Shown here one piece after another: positions 53,078-62,490 of a stretch of DNA of 64,000 bases. The translations under genes were made by a program, and so were the position numbers. Source of the DNA: Gottfriedia acidiceleris (lineage in GTDB: Bacteria; Bacillota; Bacilli; Bacillales; Bacillaceae_G); contig NZ_NESS01000003.1 in NCBI RefSeq assembly GCF_002128425.1, positions 124,001 through 188,000 on the forward strand. The letters are read 5' to 3'. The notes beneath the pieces are model-generated. The model was not told where the DNA came from. It worked only from the letters and a program-made list of their open reading frames with translations, and made no database searches. Every line of letters starts with the position of its first letter. The stretch's first letter is position 1.

Positions 53078-54580
53078 TTATTTTCCCTTATTACTACGTC
53101 TTCTTGCAAGCCATAAAAAGATGATAAACGCAACAAAAATAGCTGGAATAGCAATAATCACTCCAATGTTTAAGGTAGTTTTTGGCGCAACTGCATAAAC
53201 ATTTGAGGATTCTCTTTTAAGGACAATATCAAATCCTTTTTTATTTGGACGAACCAAATCATCATTTAATAGCCCTCTTAATTCATTAGATTTTTTAACG
53301 ACATCAAAATCTAAATGAACCTTCTGATCAAGAGAAGTATTATTTATTGCAACTATAGTAGTTTCATCATTATAATGTCTCTTAATTAAAGTCATACCTT
53401 TTGAATCATTATAAAGCACATCAAAATCCCCATCAGAAAGAGAAGGTAAAGTTCTTCTTAATTCAGTCAGTTTTTTGATATATTTTGTAAAATCTTCATC
53501 AGTACGGAAATCCATTCCTTTTCGATTATCAGGTATGTTTCCGCCATTTAACGCAATTTCTGTCCCATAATAAGTCAATGGGATTCCTGGTGTTGTAAAT
53601 AAATATGCAAGTGCTAACTTTAATCTTGAAGGTGGGTACTCACCTTTTGATTCAGCAATTGATACAAAGCGCTTAGTCATTTCATCGTCTAAATAGTTAA
53701 TCATTAATGTCGAGCCTAGTTGCTTACTTAAACTTTCTTGAAGCTTCATTATGTCAGTTAAAGATTGATTTTGCGAAGAAAAAGTATTTGCCAAATTAGC
53801 TACTGAATCTACATTATAAATTCCATTAAAACCTAAATTTTTATATTTATTTAGATCTATTTCACTTGAAGCATTTAAATCAGCAAATAATTTGAAATTT
53901 GGATTTTTCTTTTTTATTTCTTTGTTAAATGATTCCCAAAAAGAAACAGGTACATTATTTACTTCTTGTAAATTATATCCGTCAAAATTAGCTTGATCCA
54001 TCCAATACTTAGCAGTTTCGATTAAATAATTTGCTACATCATTGTTTTCTTGGTTAAAGTCAGGTAGCCCATTTGTCCATTTCTTTTCTGAACTTGTACT
54101 ATTTTCGGGATTAAACCAATCTGCTTTTTTAGAAAGTTCACTATTTGGCGAAGCATTATTTGAAACAAAATCAATATAAACTTTGATATTACGTTTATGC
54201 GCTTCTTTTACTAACTTCTTAAGTTCTTCATTTGTTCCAAATCTTGGATCAATCTTTCTAAAATTAACGATTGAGAATCCATCATATGAATTTTCATCAT
54301 TCTCAAAAATTGGTGAAATTGAAATAGCATTATATCCAAAATCCTTAAGATAATCTAATTTTTGAGTAATACCATTTAAATCTCCACCCTGAGACTTATT
54401 TAAATCTTTCGGTTCTACATTTTTATCATTCTTTAGATTACCATCAAAAAAACGATCAACTAAAATTCGATAAATCATTTCTTTTTTTAGATCTGTTGTA
54501 TTTTTTTCTGCAAAACTAATACTTGGTAACGTACTCAAAAATAGTACAGACACTAGTATTAAAAAACCAAATCGCCTCAT
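53078..54580 (-). CDS. Membrane-anchored GH13 homologue lacking catalytic residues
   Basis: 500 residues. Signal peptide (about 1-24, ending SISFA), a GH13 alpha-amylase barrel (about 30-390), a beta C-domain, then a C-terminal membrane helix (about 468-490) and a basic tail, so it should sit outside the cell held by its C-terminus. The four conserved GH13 blocks are degenerate: region I VYIDFVSNNA (His replaced by Asn), region II FDGYNLQEVNN (Arg to Asn and nucleophile Asp to Gln where GWRLD is expected), region III KLFADLNA (acid/base Glu replaced), region IV INYLDDEMTKRF (NHD altered). Flanking blocks such as TTPGIPLTYYGTEIALNGG are intact, so this is not a decayed pseudogene. It may bind glucans without cutting them. 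Confidence 0.85.
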   Translation of the reverse strand: MRRFGFLILVSVLFLSTLPSISFAEKNTTDLKKEMIYRILVDRFFDGNLKNDKNVEPKDLNKSQGGDLNGITQKLDYLKDFGYNAISISPIFENDENSYDGFSIVNFRKIDPRFGTNEELKKLVKEAHKRNIKVYIDFVSNNASPNSELSKKADWFNPENSTSSEKKWTNGLPDFNQENNDVANYLIETAKYWMDQANFDGYNLQEVNNVPVSFWESFNKEIKKKNPNFKLFADLNASSEIDLNKYKNLGFNGIYNVDSVANLANTFSSQNQSLTDIMKLQESLSKQLGSTLMINYLDDEMTKRFVSIAESKGEYPPSRLKLALAYLFTTPGIPLTYYGTEIALNGGNIPDNRKGMDFRTDEDFTKYIKKLTELRRTLPSLSDGDFDVLYNDSKGMTLIKRHYNDETTIVAINNTSLDQKVHLDFDVVKKSNELRGLLNDDLVRPNKKGFDIVLKRESSNVYAVAPKTTLNIGVIIAIPAIFVAFIIFLWLARRRSNKGK

Positions 54581-54686
54581 TTTTTCTCCCCCTGCAAGAC
54601 ACTCGCATGTACATAATTTTCACTCTCTACATTATTTTGCAAAATATTACAATGAAATTCAAATGTTATATTTAATTTTATAAAAA

Positions 54687-54700
54687 TGGAAGCGATTGCA
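54687..54700. promoter_or_regulatory. Candidate LacI-type operator between the GH13 genes
   Basis: TGGAAGCGATTGCA has a central CG and matches 12 of 14 cre positions, in the divergent promoter region of the two amylase-like genes. Confidence 0.4.
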
Positions 54701-54793
54701 CATACTATTTAATTATACTGTTACCAAATTAGATAGCAAGTTAATTCCTTCTAAACAATAATAATAAAATTTACTGATATAAAGGGTGGGATC

Positions 54794-56566
54794 ATGCAAA
54801 TTGAATCAATATATCATCAGCCATATGATCAATATGCTTTTTCAATAGATGATAAAACCTATCGTTTAAGAATTCGAACAAAAAAAAGTGATTGTACAGA
54901 AATTATTTTTTATTACGGTGATCCATTCAAATTTAATGATTCAGGTTGGCAAATTGAATCAGCACTCTCAATGTATCTTGCATTTTCCACAGAACTATTT
55001 GACTACTGGGAAGTAAATGTTAATCCTCCAAACAAACGAATGAAATATCAATTTCTTTTAAAAAATGAGCAAGATTCTCTATTTTATGGTGAAGGAGGAT
55101 TTTCCAACAATTTTAACCCTAATGATCAGTCGAACTGTTTTACATTACCATTTCTTCATAGGAATAATTTAATATCGCCACCGAGTTGGATCAATGATAC
55201 GATTTGGTATCAAATTTTCCCCGATCGATTCGCTAGTGGAAATAACAAAAATAATCCAACAAATTCGACTCCGTGGGGCTCTATTTTACCAACGAGTTCA
55301 AGCTATTTTGGTGGTGATTTAGAAGGTGTTATTCAAAAAATTGATTATCTAAAAAATTTAGGAATATCCGGAATTTATTTAACTCCTATTTTTGAAGCAA
55401 ATTCAAATCATAAATATAATACAATCAATTATTTTAGAATAGATCCTACTTTTGGAGATGAGAAAGTCTTAAAAACATTAATCGAAAAATGCCATGAAAA
55501 TAATATTCGAGTAATGCTTGACGCAGTATTTAACCATACAAGTGCATCCTTTCCCCCATTTCAGGATGCATTGCAAAACGGAAAGGAATCCGCTTTTTTT
55601 GAATGGTTTCACTTTTTTAAAGATGAACAAAATAATGCGGCATATGAAACTTTTTCTTTTGTAAAGGAAATGCCAAAACTAAATACAGAAAATAAAGAAG
55701 TACAGAACTTTTTAATCGAAATAGGTTCTTATTGGATAAAAGAATTTAATATAGATGGTTGGCGTTTAGATGTAGCTAACGAAATCGATCATTATTTTTG
55801 GAAACTATTTAATAAAAAAATGAAAGAACTAAAAAATGATTTATTTATTCTAGGTGAGATTTGGCACCATGCAATGCCATGGCTAAGAGGTGACGAATTC
55901 GATTCTGTTATGAATTATCCTCTAATGAAATCACTTTTTGCTTATTTCGGTTATCAATCTATTTCAAAGATACAATTTCAATATTCGATTAACGATTTAA
56001 TAGCTAGGTATCCTTTACCTGTTATCAAAGTACTATTCAATGTATTAGGTTCACATGATACACCAAGAATACTGACACAATGTAATCAAAATGAAAAAAG
56101 AGTGATTCTATTATATGTGTTTTTATTTACTTTCTTTGGAACTCCATGTATTTACTACGGAGATGAAATTGGACTACAAGGTGGAAATGACCCTGAATGC
56201 AGAAGTTGTATGGTTTGGGACCAATCACAATATAATTTAAACATCTTTGACTCAATAAAAAAATTAATTTCTCTAAGAAAAAATTACTCTGCTTTAGAAA
56301 ATGACGGTGAGTTTAATTGGGTACAAACTGACCAACATGACATTCTTATGTATGAAAGGAAGAATACTCAATTTCACTTTTTAATCATAGTAAATAACTC
56401 CAGCGAAAAACAGTCAGTTAAAGTACCAATAAATTTAAGTAGAAAAAGAATTACAAATGTATGGAATGGCGAACAGTTTGCAACAGAATCTGATTCAATT
56501 GGTGTCGATCTATTAGAAACCGATTTTTTAATTTTACAAATAGAAGATATAGACTCATTTACTTGA
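54794..56566 (+). CDS. Neopullulanase/cyclomaltodextrinase-type GH13 enzyme
   Basis: 590 residues, no signal peptide, so intracellular. N-terminal beta domain of the CBM34 type (about 1-125), catalytic barrel (about 135-500) and C-domain. All catalytic regions are intact: DAVFNH (I), GWRLDVANE (II, nucleophile Asp), FILGEIWH (III, acid/base Glu), VLGSHDTPR (IV). It should hydrolyse maltodextrins or cyclodextrins, acting on products brought in by a sugar transporter. GGTGGGA precedes the ATG. Divergent from the catalytically dead homologue and near a LacI regulator. Confidence 0.92.
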   Translation: MQIESIYHQPYDQYAFSIDDKTYRLRIRTKKSDCTEIIFYYGDPFKFNDSGWQIESALSMYLAFSTELFDYWEVNVNPPNKRMKYQFLLKNEQDSLFYGEGGFSNNFNPNDQSNCFTLPFLHRNNLISPPSWINDTIWYQIFPDRFASGNNKNNPTNSTPWGSILPTSSSYFGGDLEGVIQKIDYLKNLGISGIYLTPIFEANSNHKYNTINYFRIDPTFGDEKVLKTLIEKCHENNIRVMLDAVFNHTSASFPPFQDALQNGKESAFFEWFHFFKDEQNNAAYETFSFVKEMPKLNTENKEVQNFLIEIGSYWIKEFNIDGWRLDVANEIDHYFWKLFNKKMKELKNDLFILGEIWHHAMPWLRGDEFDSVMNYPLMKSLFAYFGYQSISKIQFQYSINDLIARYPLPVIKVLFNVLGSHDTPRILTQCNQNEKRVILLYVFLFTFFGTPCIYYGDEIGLQGGNDPECRSCMVWDQSQYNLNIFDSIKKLISLRKNYSALENDGEFNWVQTDQHDILMYERKNTQFHFLIIVNNSSEKQSVKVPINLSRKRITNVWNGEQFATESDSIGVDLLETDFLILQIEDIDSFT

Positions 56567-56594
56567 GTCTGTCAAACTTTCAAATACAGACTCA

Positions 56595-56620
56595 TTTACG
56601 TGGGTCTGTATTTTTATTCA
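56595..56620 (+). terminator. Terminator after the neopullulanase-type gene
   Basis: ACAGACTC/GGGTCTGT hairpin with T run. A similar AGACTC/GAGTCT hairpin overlaps the stop codon just upstream. Confidence 0.75.
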
Positions 56621-56633
56621 TTTATTTACGCTA

Positions 56634-56650
56634 TGTTAGGTTTTCTAACA
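56634..56650. promoter_or_regulatory. TnrA/GlnR box upstream of amtB
   Basis: TGTTAGGTTTTCTAACA matches TGTNA-N7-TNACA at all fixed positions. Its centre is about 110 bp upstream of the predicted start site. A near match (TGATA-N7-TAACA) overlaps the -10 at 56744-56760. Confidence 0.7.
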
Positions 56651-56718
56651 AATTTGGTATTTGTTAGCGTTTTCATTATTTTTTATATATTTTTTTTGGT
56701 ATTTTCATGAAATTTATA

Positions 56719-56747
56719 TTGAATTTTGCATATATTCTGAATATGAT
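56719..56747 (+). promoter_or_regulatory. Sigma-A promoter of amtB
   Basis: TTGAAT (56719) and TATGAT (56742), 17 bp apart. Confidence 0.65.
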
Positions 56748-56803
56748 AACTTATATAACATTTAATGTTATAAAAACTAACATTAAAGAAATGGGGAATG
56801 AAG

Positions 56804-58039
56804 ATGAACGGTATTCAGGCTGCAGATAGTGTATTTCTTTTTATTTCAACTGTTTTAGTCATGATTATGACACCTGGTTTAGCACTTTTTTACGGCGGTA
56901 TGGTTAAAAGTAAAAATGTTTTAAGTACTACAATGCATAGCTATTCTGCTATGGCAATAGTATCAATCCAGTGGGTGTTAATTGGTTACTCTTTAGCTTT
57001 TGGGCCGGATTTTAATCATTTGATTGGTAACTTTTCTTGGGCAGCATTAAAGGATGTTGGTTTTACTCCAAATGAAAACTACAGCGCAACAGTCCCTCAT
57101 AATCTTTTCATGATGTTTCAGCTAATGTTTGCAATTTTAACTCCCGCTCTTATATCAGGTGCCTTTGCTGAGCGCATGAAATTTTCAGCTTTTCTATTAT
57201 TTACTCTTTTATGGACAACATTCGTTTATGATCCATTAGCTCACTGGGTTTGGGGTGTGGATGGTTGGCTTCGTAATCTAGGTGCTTTAGACTTCGCTGG
57301 CGGAACAGTTGTCCATATTTCCTCCGGTGTTTCAGGTTTAGTTCTTGCTCTTCTTCTTGGTAAAAGAAGAGATTTCGGATCTACATCACCTCATCATTTG
57401 CCACTAACTGTATTAGGCGCAGGACTATTATGGTTTGGGTGGTTCGGATTTAATGTTGGTAGTGCGTTAACATTAAACGATGTGGCATTAACTGCTTTCA
57501 TTAATACAAATACTGCAGCTGCTGCAGCTTCAGTCGCATGGGTACTTGTGGAATGGTACGTAAATAAAAAACCAACAATTTTAGGTGGCGTTAGTGGTGC
57601 CGTAGCTGGATTAGTTGCAATTACTCCTGCTTGTGGTTTCGTCACTCCTCTCTCATCAATCGTGATTGGATTTTTAGGCGGAGTCATATGCTTTTTAGCA
57701 GTAACATACTTAAAATACAAATTCGGATATGACGATGCTCTAGACGCATTCGGTTGTCATGGAATCGGTGGAACTTGGGGAGCTATTGCAACCGGATTAT
57801 TTGCCACAAAATCAGTAAATAGTGCTGGTGCAAATGGCCTTTTTTACGGTGACATATCACTTCTTTGGAAACAACTACTCGCAATCGGAGCAACCTATCT
57901 CTTTGCAGGAATTATCACCTTTTTAATTGTGAAAGTTATAGGCTTTTTCATCCGCATTCGCGTCGATCAAGAGGAGGAAAACCTTGGCCTTGACTTAAGC
58001 ATACATGGAGAAAAAGCATATCACGACGCAAGTATATAA
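56804..58039 (+). CDS. amtB: Ammonium transporter AmtB (NrgA)
   Basis: 411 residues from ATG 56804, seven bases after GGGGA (ATG 56798 is too close). Eleven predicted helices; Amt signatures include TPGLALFYGGM near the N-terminus, DFAGGTVVHISSG and DALDAFGCHGIGGTWGA, with the two pore His residues. Moves ammonium into the cell when nitrogen is scarce. It is followed 12 bp later by glnK, the standard amtB-glnK operon, and has a TnrA/GlnR box upstream. Ends with a longer charged tail (EEENLGLDLSIHGEKAYHDASI). Confidence 0.95.
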   Translation: MNGIQAADSVFLFISTVLVMIMTPGLALFYGGMVKSKNVLSTTMHSYSAMAIVSIQWVLIGYSLAFGPDFNHLIGNFSWAALKDVGFTPNENYSATVPHNLFMMFQLMFAILTPALISGAFAERMKFSAFLLFTLLWTTFVYDPLAHWVWGVDGWLRNLGALDFAGGTVVHISSGVSGLVLALLLGKRRDFGSTSPHHLPLTVLGAGLLWFGWFGFNVGSALTLNDVALTAFINTNTAAAAASVAWVLVEWYVNKKPTILGGVSGAVAGLVAITPACGFVTPLSSIVIGFLGGVICFLAVTYLKYKFGYDDALDAFGCHGIGGTWGAIATGLFATKSVNSAGANGLFYGDISLLWKQLLAIGATYLFAGIITFLIVKVIGFFIRIRVDQEEENLGLDLSIHGEKAYHDASI

Positions 58040-58051
58040 GGAGGGATATAA

Positions 58052-58414
58052 ATGACTGCAAAATTAACGAAAATAGAAATCATTACTCGGCCAGATAAGT
58101 TTGATGTTTTAAAAGATGCCCTTTCAAAAGTAGGGATCACAGGAATGACCGTAACAAACGTTTTAGGATGTGGAATGCAATCAGGCTATACAGAAGTGTA
58201 TCGAGGAAAAAAACGAACTATCAACTTACACGAAAAAATCAAAGTTGAAATAGTCGTATGTGACGTACCAGTTCAAGCTGTAGTCGATGAAGCACAAAGA
58301 GTTTTAAAAACAGGAAAACCTGGGGATGGAAAAATATTTATATATCCTATTGAAAACGCGATTAAAATCCGCACCGGAGAAGAAGGAAGAGACGCATTGC
58401 AAAATGATTATTAG
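58052..58414 (+). CDS. glnK: PII signal protein GlnK (NrgB)
   Basis: 120 residues. PII fold with T-loop containing the conserved Tyr (GYTEVYRGKKRT) and the C-terminal signature PGDGKIFIYPIENAIKIRTGEEG. The trimer binds ATP/ADP and 2-oxoglutarate, plugs AmtB and in Bacillus interacts with TnrA. Cotranscribed with amtB. GGAGGG precedes the ATG. Confidence 0.96.
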   Translation: MTAKLTKIEIITRPDKFDVLKDALSKVGITGMTVTNVLGCGMQSGYTEVYRGKKRTINLHEKIKVEIVVCDVPVQAVVDEAQRVLKTGKPGDGKIFIYPIENAIKIRTGEEGRDALQNDY

Positions 58415-58422
58415 ATTTTTTT

Positions 58423-58455
58423 AAACCTAGTCTATCTATATGACTAGGTTTTTTA
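58423..58455 (+). terminator. Terminator of amtB-glnK
   Basis: AAACCTAGTC/GACTAGGTTT hairpin followed by TTTT. The rest of 58456-58748 is non-coding and AT-rich. Confidence 0.87.
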
Positions 58456-58748
58456 TTGTTTGTTTATTTGACACATCTATCTTGAAGAGATTTAAGTTTT
58501 TTGTAATCCAATGTAACTTATTTTAAGAAAGGTAACAGTTAAAATTTGTTAAATTACCTTTAATAAAAACTATCTATATCAACCAGACATCACTGTCAAT
58601 TTCTTTTATATATGATTCAATTTTAAACTTGAGACATCAATCAAATGAATAGCTGTTAAATTTAATAGTGTTCCCGGAGAACAGAACTTCCAAAACGAAT
58701 TTTAAGACTCATCTTATAAATTTTAATAAATTAAATGGAGGAATTAAA

Positions 58749-59513
58749 ATGAACAAAACAATTACTTTATCAGTTTTAGCTGGTGCTTTATTAATTGGAT
58801 CACAATGTTCAAAAGTAAGTGCAGCTACTACAAAGAAAGTCAACTATACAAAAGTAAATTATAAAGGACAAGTTACTGCAAAAACATTAAAAGTTCATTC
58901 TGGAATTGGAACAAAATATAAAGTTGTCGGTAAACTAACGAAAGGAAAGACAGTAAAAGTAACACGTAAATCGAATCAATGGGTATATATTACATCCGGA
59001 AAAACAAAAGGATGGACAAGTGTAAAATATGTAAAAAAAGTTACTATTAAAAAGCCAGTTACAAAGCCATCTACTCCAACATATAAACCTACTACTACTA
59101 CTACTACAAATCAAACTACTTCAACCTCTACAGCATTATCTGTATTAGAATCAAAAGTTGTTGAATTAACAAACGTTGAACGATCAAAAGCAGGGTTAAA
59201 GCCATTCAAAGTAAACAATGAATTATCAAAACTATCACGCATCAAATCACAAGAAATGACTGATAAAAACTATTTTGACCATAATAGCCCGACTTATGGA
59301 TCACCTTTTGATATGATGAAAAAATTCAATATTGCTTATAAATCTGCTGCAGAAAACATTGCAAAAGGACAAAAGACACCTGAAGAAGTAGTAAAAGCGT
59401 GGATGAATAGTGCTGGACACCGTGCAAACATTTTAAATGGCAATTTAGATCAAATTGGCGTTGGTTATGATTCACGTTCAAATGCTTGGACACAAATGTT
59501 TATTTCTCAATGA
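58749..59513 (+). CDS. Secreted SH3b + CAP-domain protein
   Basis: 254 residues from ATG 58749 with GGAGG upstream; the frame opens at 58668 without a ribosome site. Signal peptide (about 1-25, ending KVSA), a bacterial SH3 domain (about 40-98: AKTLKVHSGIGTKYKVVGKL...GWTSVKYVKK), a Thr/Pro-rich linker (about 102-130) and a CAP/SCP domain (about 135-254) with the HNSP motif (FDHNSPTYGS), AAENIAKG and GHRANILN. It resembles YkwD-like cell-wall-associated CAP proteins. Single gene with its own terminator. Cellular role unknown. Confidence 0.9.
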   Translation: MNKTITLSVLAGALLIGSQCSKVSAATTKKVNYTKVNYKGQVTAKTLKVHSGIGTKYKVVGKLTKGKTVKVTRKSNQWVYITSGKTKGWTSVKYVKKVTIKKPVTKPSTPTYKPTTTTTTNQTTSTSTALSVLESKVVELTNVERSKAGLKPFKVNNELSKLSRIKSQEMTDKNYFDHNSPTYGSPFDMMKKFNIAYKSAAENIAKGQKTPEEVVKAWMNSAGHRANILNGNLDQIGVGYDSRSNAWTQMFISQ

Positions 59514-59526
59514 AATGATTAATATA

Positions 59527-59566
59527 AAACAAAGAAGTTACTATTTAAAGTAACTTCTTTGTTTTT
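59527..59566. terminator. Bidirectional terminator, CAP gene / asnO
   Basis: AACAAAGAAGTTACT/AGTAACTTCTTTGTT with a 6-base loop and T run. Confidence 0.9.
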
Positions 59567-59597
59567 TGTTTTTATAAAGCGATTCATTTTATATTTT

Positions 59598-61445
59598 TTA
59601 AGCTTTCACATTAATATTGAATTTTTTAAACCAAACATGAATTTGATATAAATGAGCTAATAACTGAGGTCCAGACATTAATTGTCCGTACCATGGAACT
59701 TGGAATGCTTTACCTTCACTTTCAACTAAACTATTTAATTGCTCTTTATCAAGGAACTCGTAAAGAGCTGAGCTTTTATCTTTTAATGCTTCTTTTAATT
59801 TTTGAACAACTAATTTTGTATATACCGGATTATGCGTCTTTGGATACGGGCTTTTTTTGCGGTATAAGATATCATCTGGTAACAGACCTTCCAGTGACTT
59901 TCTTAAGATGCCTTTTTCGCGATCTCCATACATTTTAAGCTCCCAAGGGATATTCCATACATATTCAACAAGTCGGTGATCTGCAAAAGGAACACGTACT
60001 TCAAGGCTCGCTCCCATACTCATCCGATCTTTTCGATCTAATAATTGAGCCATAAACCATTGACGATTTAAATAAAACAGTTGTCTTCTTTTAGCCTCTA
60101 ATGGACTTTCACCTTCAAGGATTGGCGTTTCTTTTACCGTCTCGTTGTATCGATCTTGAACGTACTGAGTTAAATTTAGCTTCTTACTCCATTCGTCTTT
60201 TAAAAGCTTTTGCCGAAGTTCTGTTGATCTCATCCAAGGAAACGCTGGTCTATTCAAGTCATCTTCTCGATGAAACCAAGGATAACCACCAAAAATTTCA
60301 TCAGCACATTCTCCTGATAACCCTACTACAAAGTTCTGTTTAATTTTTTGACAAAACCATAATAATGAAGAATCGACATCCGCCATTCCTGGAAGGTCAC
60401 GACACTCTGTAGCTTCATCTAAATATTGAACCAGTTCTTCGTTTGTAATGACACATCTTTGATGATTCGTATTAAAGGTTGAAGACATTAACTCAATCCA
60501 AGGTGCATCCGAATTTGGTTGGAATACACTTGATGTGAAATATTTATCATTTTCCTCATAATCGATTGAATAAGTTGTTAATTGCCCTTTTCCTTCTTTA
60601 GCATAATGATTTGCAGCGATTGCAGTAATCGTACTAGAATCCACTCCACCTGATAAAAACGTACATAAAGGCACATCTGAAACTAATTGTCTTACGATTG
60701 CATCTTCAACATAAAAACGTACTTTTTCAATCGTTTCATCAACTGAATCCGTGTGTATATCGCTTATAACATCCCAATATTTCCATATTTTAAGCCCATT
60801 TCTTGAGAATGTCATAGCGTGACCACCACGTAGTTCTTTAATCCCATCAAAAACACCATTTCCAGGCGTACGAGATGGACCAAGTCCAAATACTTCAGAG
60901 AGCCCTTCTTCAGTTAATTCAGCCTTTACTCCAGGGTTTGCTAAAATTGCCTTAACTTCTGAAGCAAATAATAATCTTTTATAGTCTTCTTTATAAAATA
61001 GAGGTTTAACACCTAAACGATCTCTTGCAATGAATAAACTTTCCTTTTCTTCATCCCAAATTGCAAAAGCAAATATTCCATTAAATTTGTCTACACATGC
61101 TTCCTTCCATTCAATATAGCTTGTAAGTAGAACCTCAGTATCTGAGTGTCCTTGAAACGTATAACCCCTCTTTAAAAGTTCTTTTCGAATATCCTCTGTA
61201 TTATACAACTCACCATTGTAGCAAAGCGTATACGTGAAGTTACCTTTCGTCTTACGCATCGGCTGTTTTCCGCCTATTGGATCAACTACAACTAATCTTT
61301 TGTGACCAAAACTACAATGATTCGACGACCAAATATTCGTATCATCTGGACCACGCTTAGACAATGTTTCAGCCATTTTTTTTGTTACAGAATTTACATT
61401 GGATAAATCCTTTTGAAAATCTGCCCACCCAGTTATACCGCACAT
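59598..61445 (-). CDS. asnO: Glutamine-hydrolysing asparagine synthase AsnO
   Basis: 615 residues, matching B. subtilis AsnO (614). N-terminal glutaminase domain with the catalytic Cys right after Met (MCGITGW) and RGPDDT, then an ATP-pyrophosphatase domain with TFLSGGVDSSTITA. Converts Asp, Gln and ATP to Asn. In B. subtilis AsnO is the sporulation-linked paralogue, and the neighbours yisN and yisL match that locus. AAAGGAG precedes the ATG. Confidence 0.94.
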   Translation of the reverse strand: MCGITGWADFQKDLSNVNSVTKKMAETLSKRGPDDTNIWSSNHCSFGHKRLVVVDPIGGKQPMRKTKGNFTYTLCYNGELYNTEDIRKELLKRGYTFQGHSDTEVLLTSYIEWKEACVDKFNGIFAFAIWDEEKESLFIARDRLGVKPLFYKEDYKRLLFASEVKAILANPGVKAELTEEGLSEVFGLGPSRTPGNGVFDGIKELRGGHAMTFSRNGLKIWKYWDVISDIHTDSVDETIEKVRFYVEDAIVRQLVSDVPLCTFLSGGVDSSTITAIAANHYAKEGKGQLTTYSIDYEENDKYFTSSVFQPNSDAPWIELMSSTFNTNHQRCVITNEELVQYLDEATECRDLPGMADVDSSLLWFCQKIKQNFVVGLSGECADEIFGGYPWFHREDDLNRPAFPWMRSTELRQKLLKDEWSKKLNLTQYVQDRYNETVKETPILEGESPLEAKRRQLFYLNRQWFMAQLLDRKDRMSMGASLEVRVPFADHRLVEYVWNIPWELKMYGDREKGILRKSLEGLLPDDILYRKKSPYPKTHNPVYTKLVVQKLKEALKDKSSALYEFLDKEQLNSLVESEGKAFQVPWYGQLMSGPQLLAHLYQIHVWFKKFNINVKA

Positions 61446-61884
61446 GTTTTATTTCTCCTTTCTGGGCTATTTCCCTATAAAACTAAAGTTAATTCTATAT
61501 CGTATTATTGTTTTTAAAAATAGGTGCGTTAATCCGCAAAAAAAGTTGGTAACTTATCATTATTTGTCCATACGTTTTTTTAATTTTTGCATAGTTATAA
61601 AATAGTTAAGTTATGTCAATAAATGAAAAAAGTAGCAGCTTTATTAAAATCGAAATAAACGCAGCTATTATGTTCTATAAATCCTAATACCGGTCGGAAA
61701 ATAGAGTAAAATTTTTAATCCATTTAAAACAATATTCGAGTTTCAAAAAAAGGTTCGAACGAAAAAAAGATTCTATTAGATACTTTATTTTATGATTCAA
61801 CAAAATGTCCGAATCACTACTTTTCACCTGAACCTATGTAAATAAACAATGAACAGCAGAACGCTTGTAACTGGAGGTTACTTA
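61446..61884. other. Divergent intergenic region asnO / yisN
   Basis: 439 bp, AT-rich, no gene seen. It must contain the asnO promoter; no confident sigma-factor match was found. Confidence 0.4.
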
Positions 61885-62448
61885 ATGCAATTTAAGCACC
61901 GATCACAATTATTTCAAAAGCAACCTCGCGCTTTTACTATTGGAGCAATTGAAGAAATAAATGATGAATGGGTCTTTTTCGATGATGAAACTGATGAGGC
62001 GTTTTTACTTGAGGATCTTATCGATGAAGATTTTGAAGTTTCTATTAATGAAGAGTGGATTCCTGCTTCTTTAAAAAATGGTCATTTTCTTATTCAAAAT
62101 TCCAAAAAGAAAAAATTACAAAATGGCGATATCCTTCGTATTCAACGAAAACTTTTATATAGCTTCGATTCACTCTTGAAAAATTTGAGCGATGAATCCT
62201 TTTATACTTTAGCGTACTTACTAAATACACATAGTTTTTCCCTATACGATTGCTTGTACTGTCATAATTTCCTTTCATTTCAACCTGAAGGTCTACCTAC
62301 AGAAGGAGTGAATTTCATCGTATTTGATAATGGAGAACTTGTTTGTTCAGTATATCACCAATTTAAAATTTCATCTGAAGAACAAAACCATCGATTTGAA
62401 CTTACGAAAGCAACAGGTAACCGCTACCTATTAACACAACTTTCATAA
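61885..62448 (+). CDS. yisN: YisN family protein (DUF2777)
   Basis: 187 residues from ATG 61885, six bases after TGGAGGT; an ATG at 61849 lacks a site. Soluble, with paired acidic strands (AIEEINDEWVFFDDETDEAFLLEDLIDEDFEV) and a single CLYC (about residue 123). Position between asnO and yisL and the fold pattern identify YisN. Function unknown. Confidence 0.87.
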   Translation: MQFKHRSQLFQKQPRAFTIGAIEEINDEWVFFDDETDEAFLLEDLIDEDFEVSINEEWIPASLKNGHFLIQNSKKKKLQNGDILRIQRKLLYSFDSLLKNLSDESFYTLAYLLNTHSFSLYDCLYCHNFLSFQPEGLPTEGVNFIVFDNGELVCSVYHQFKISSEEQNHRFELTKATGNRYLLTQLS

Positions 62449-62450
62449 AC

Positions 62451-62490
62451 AAAAAAACTGCCACAAAGAAAATTTGTGACAGTTTTTTTA
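62451..62490. terminator. Bidirectional terminator yisN / yisL
   Basis: AAACTG(C)CACAAA/TTTGTG(A)CAGTTT hairpin with one mismatch, A and T runs on either side. Confidence 0.85.
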
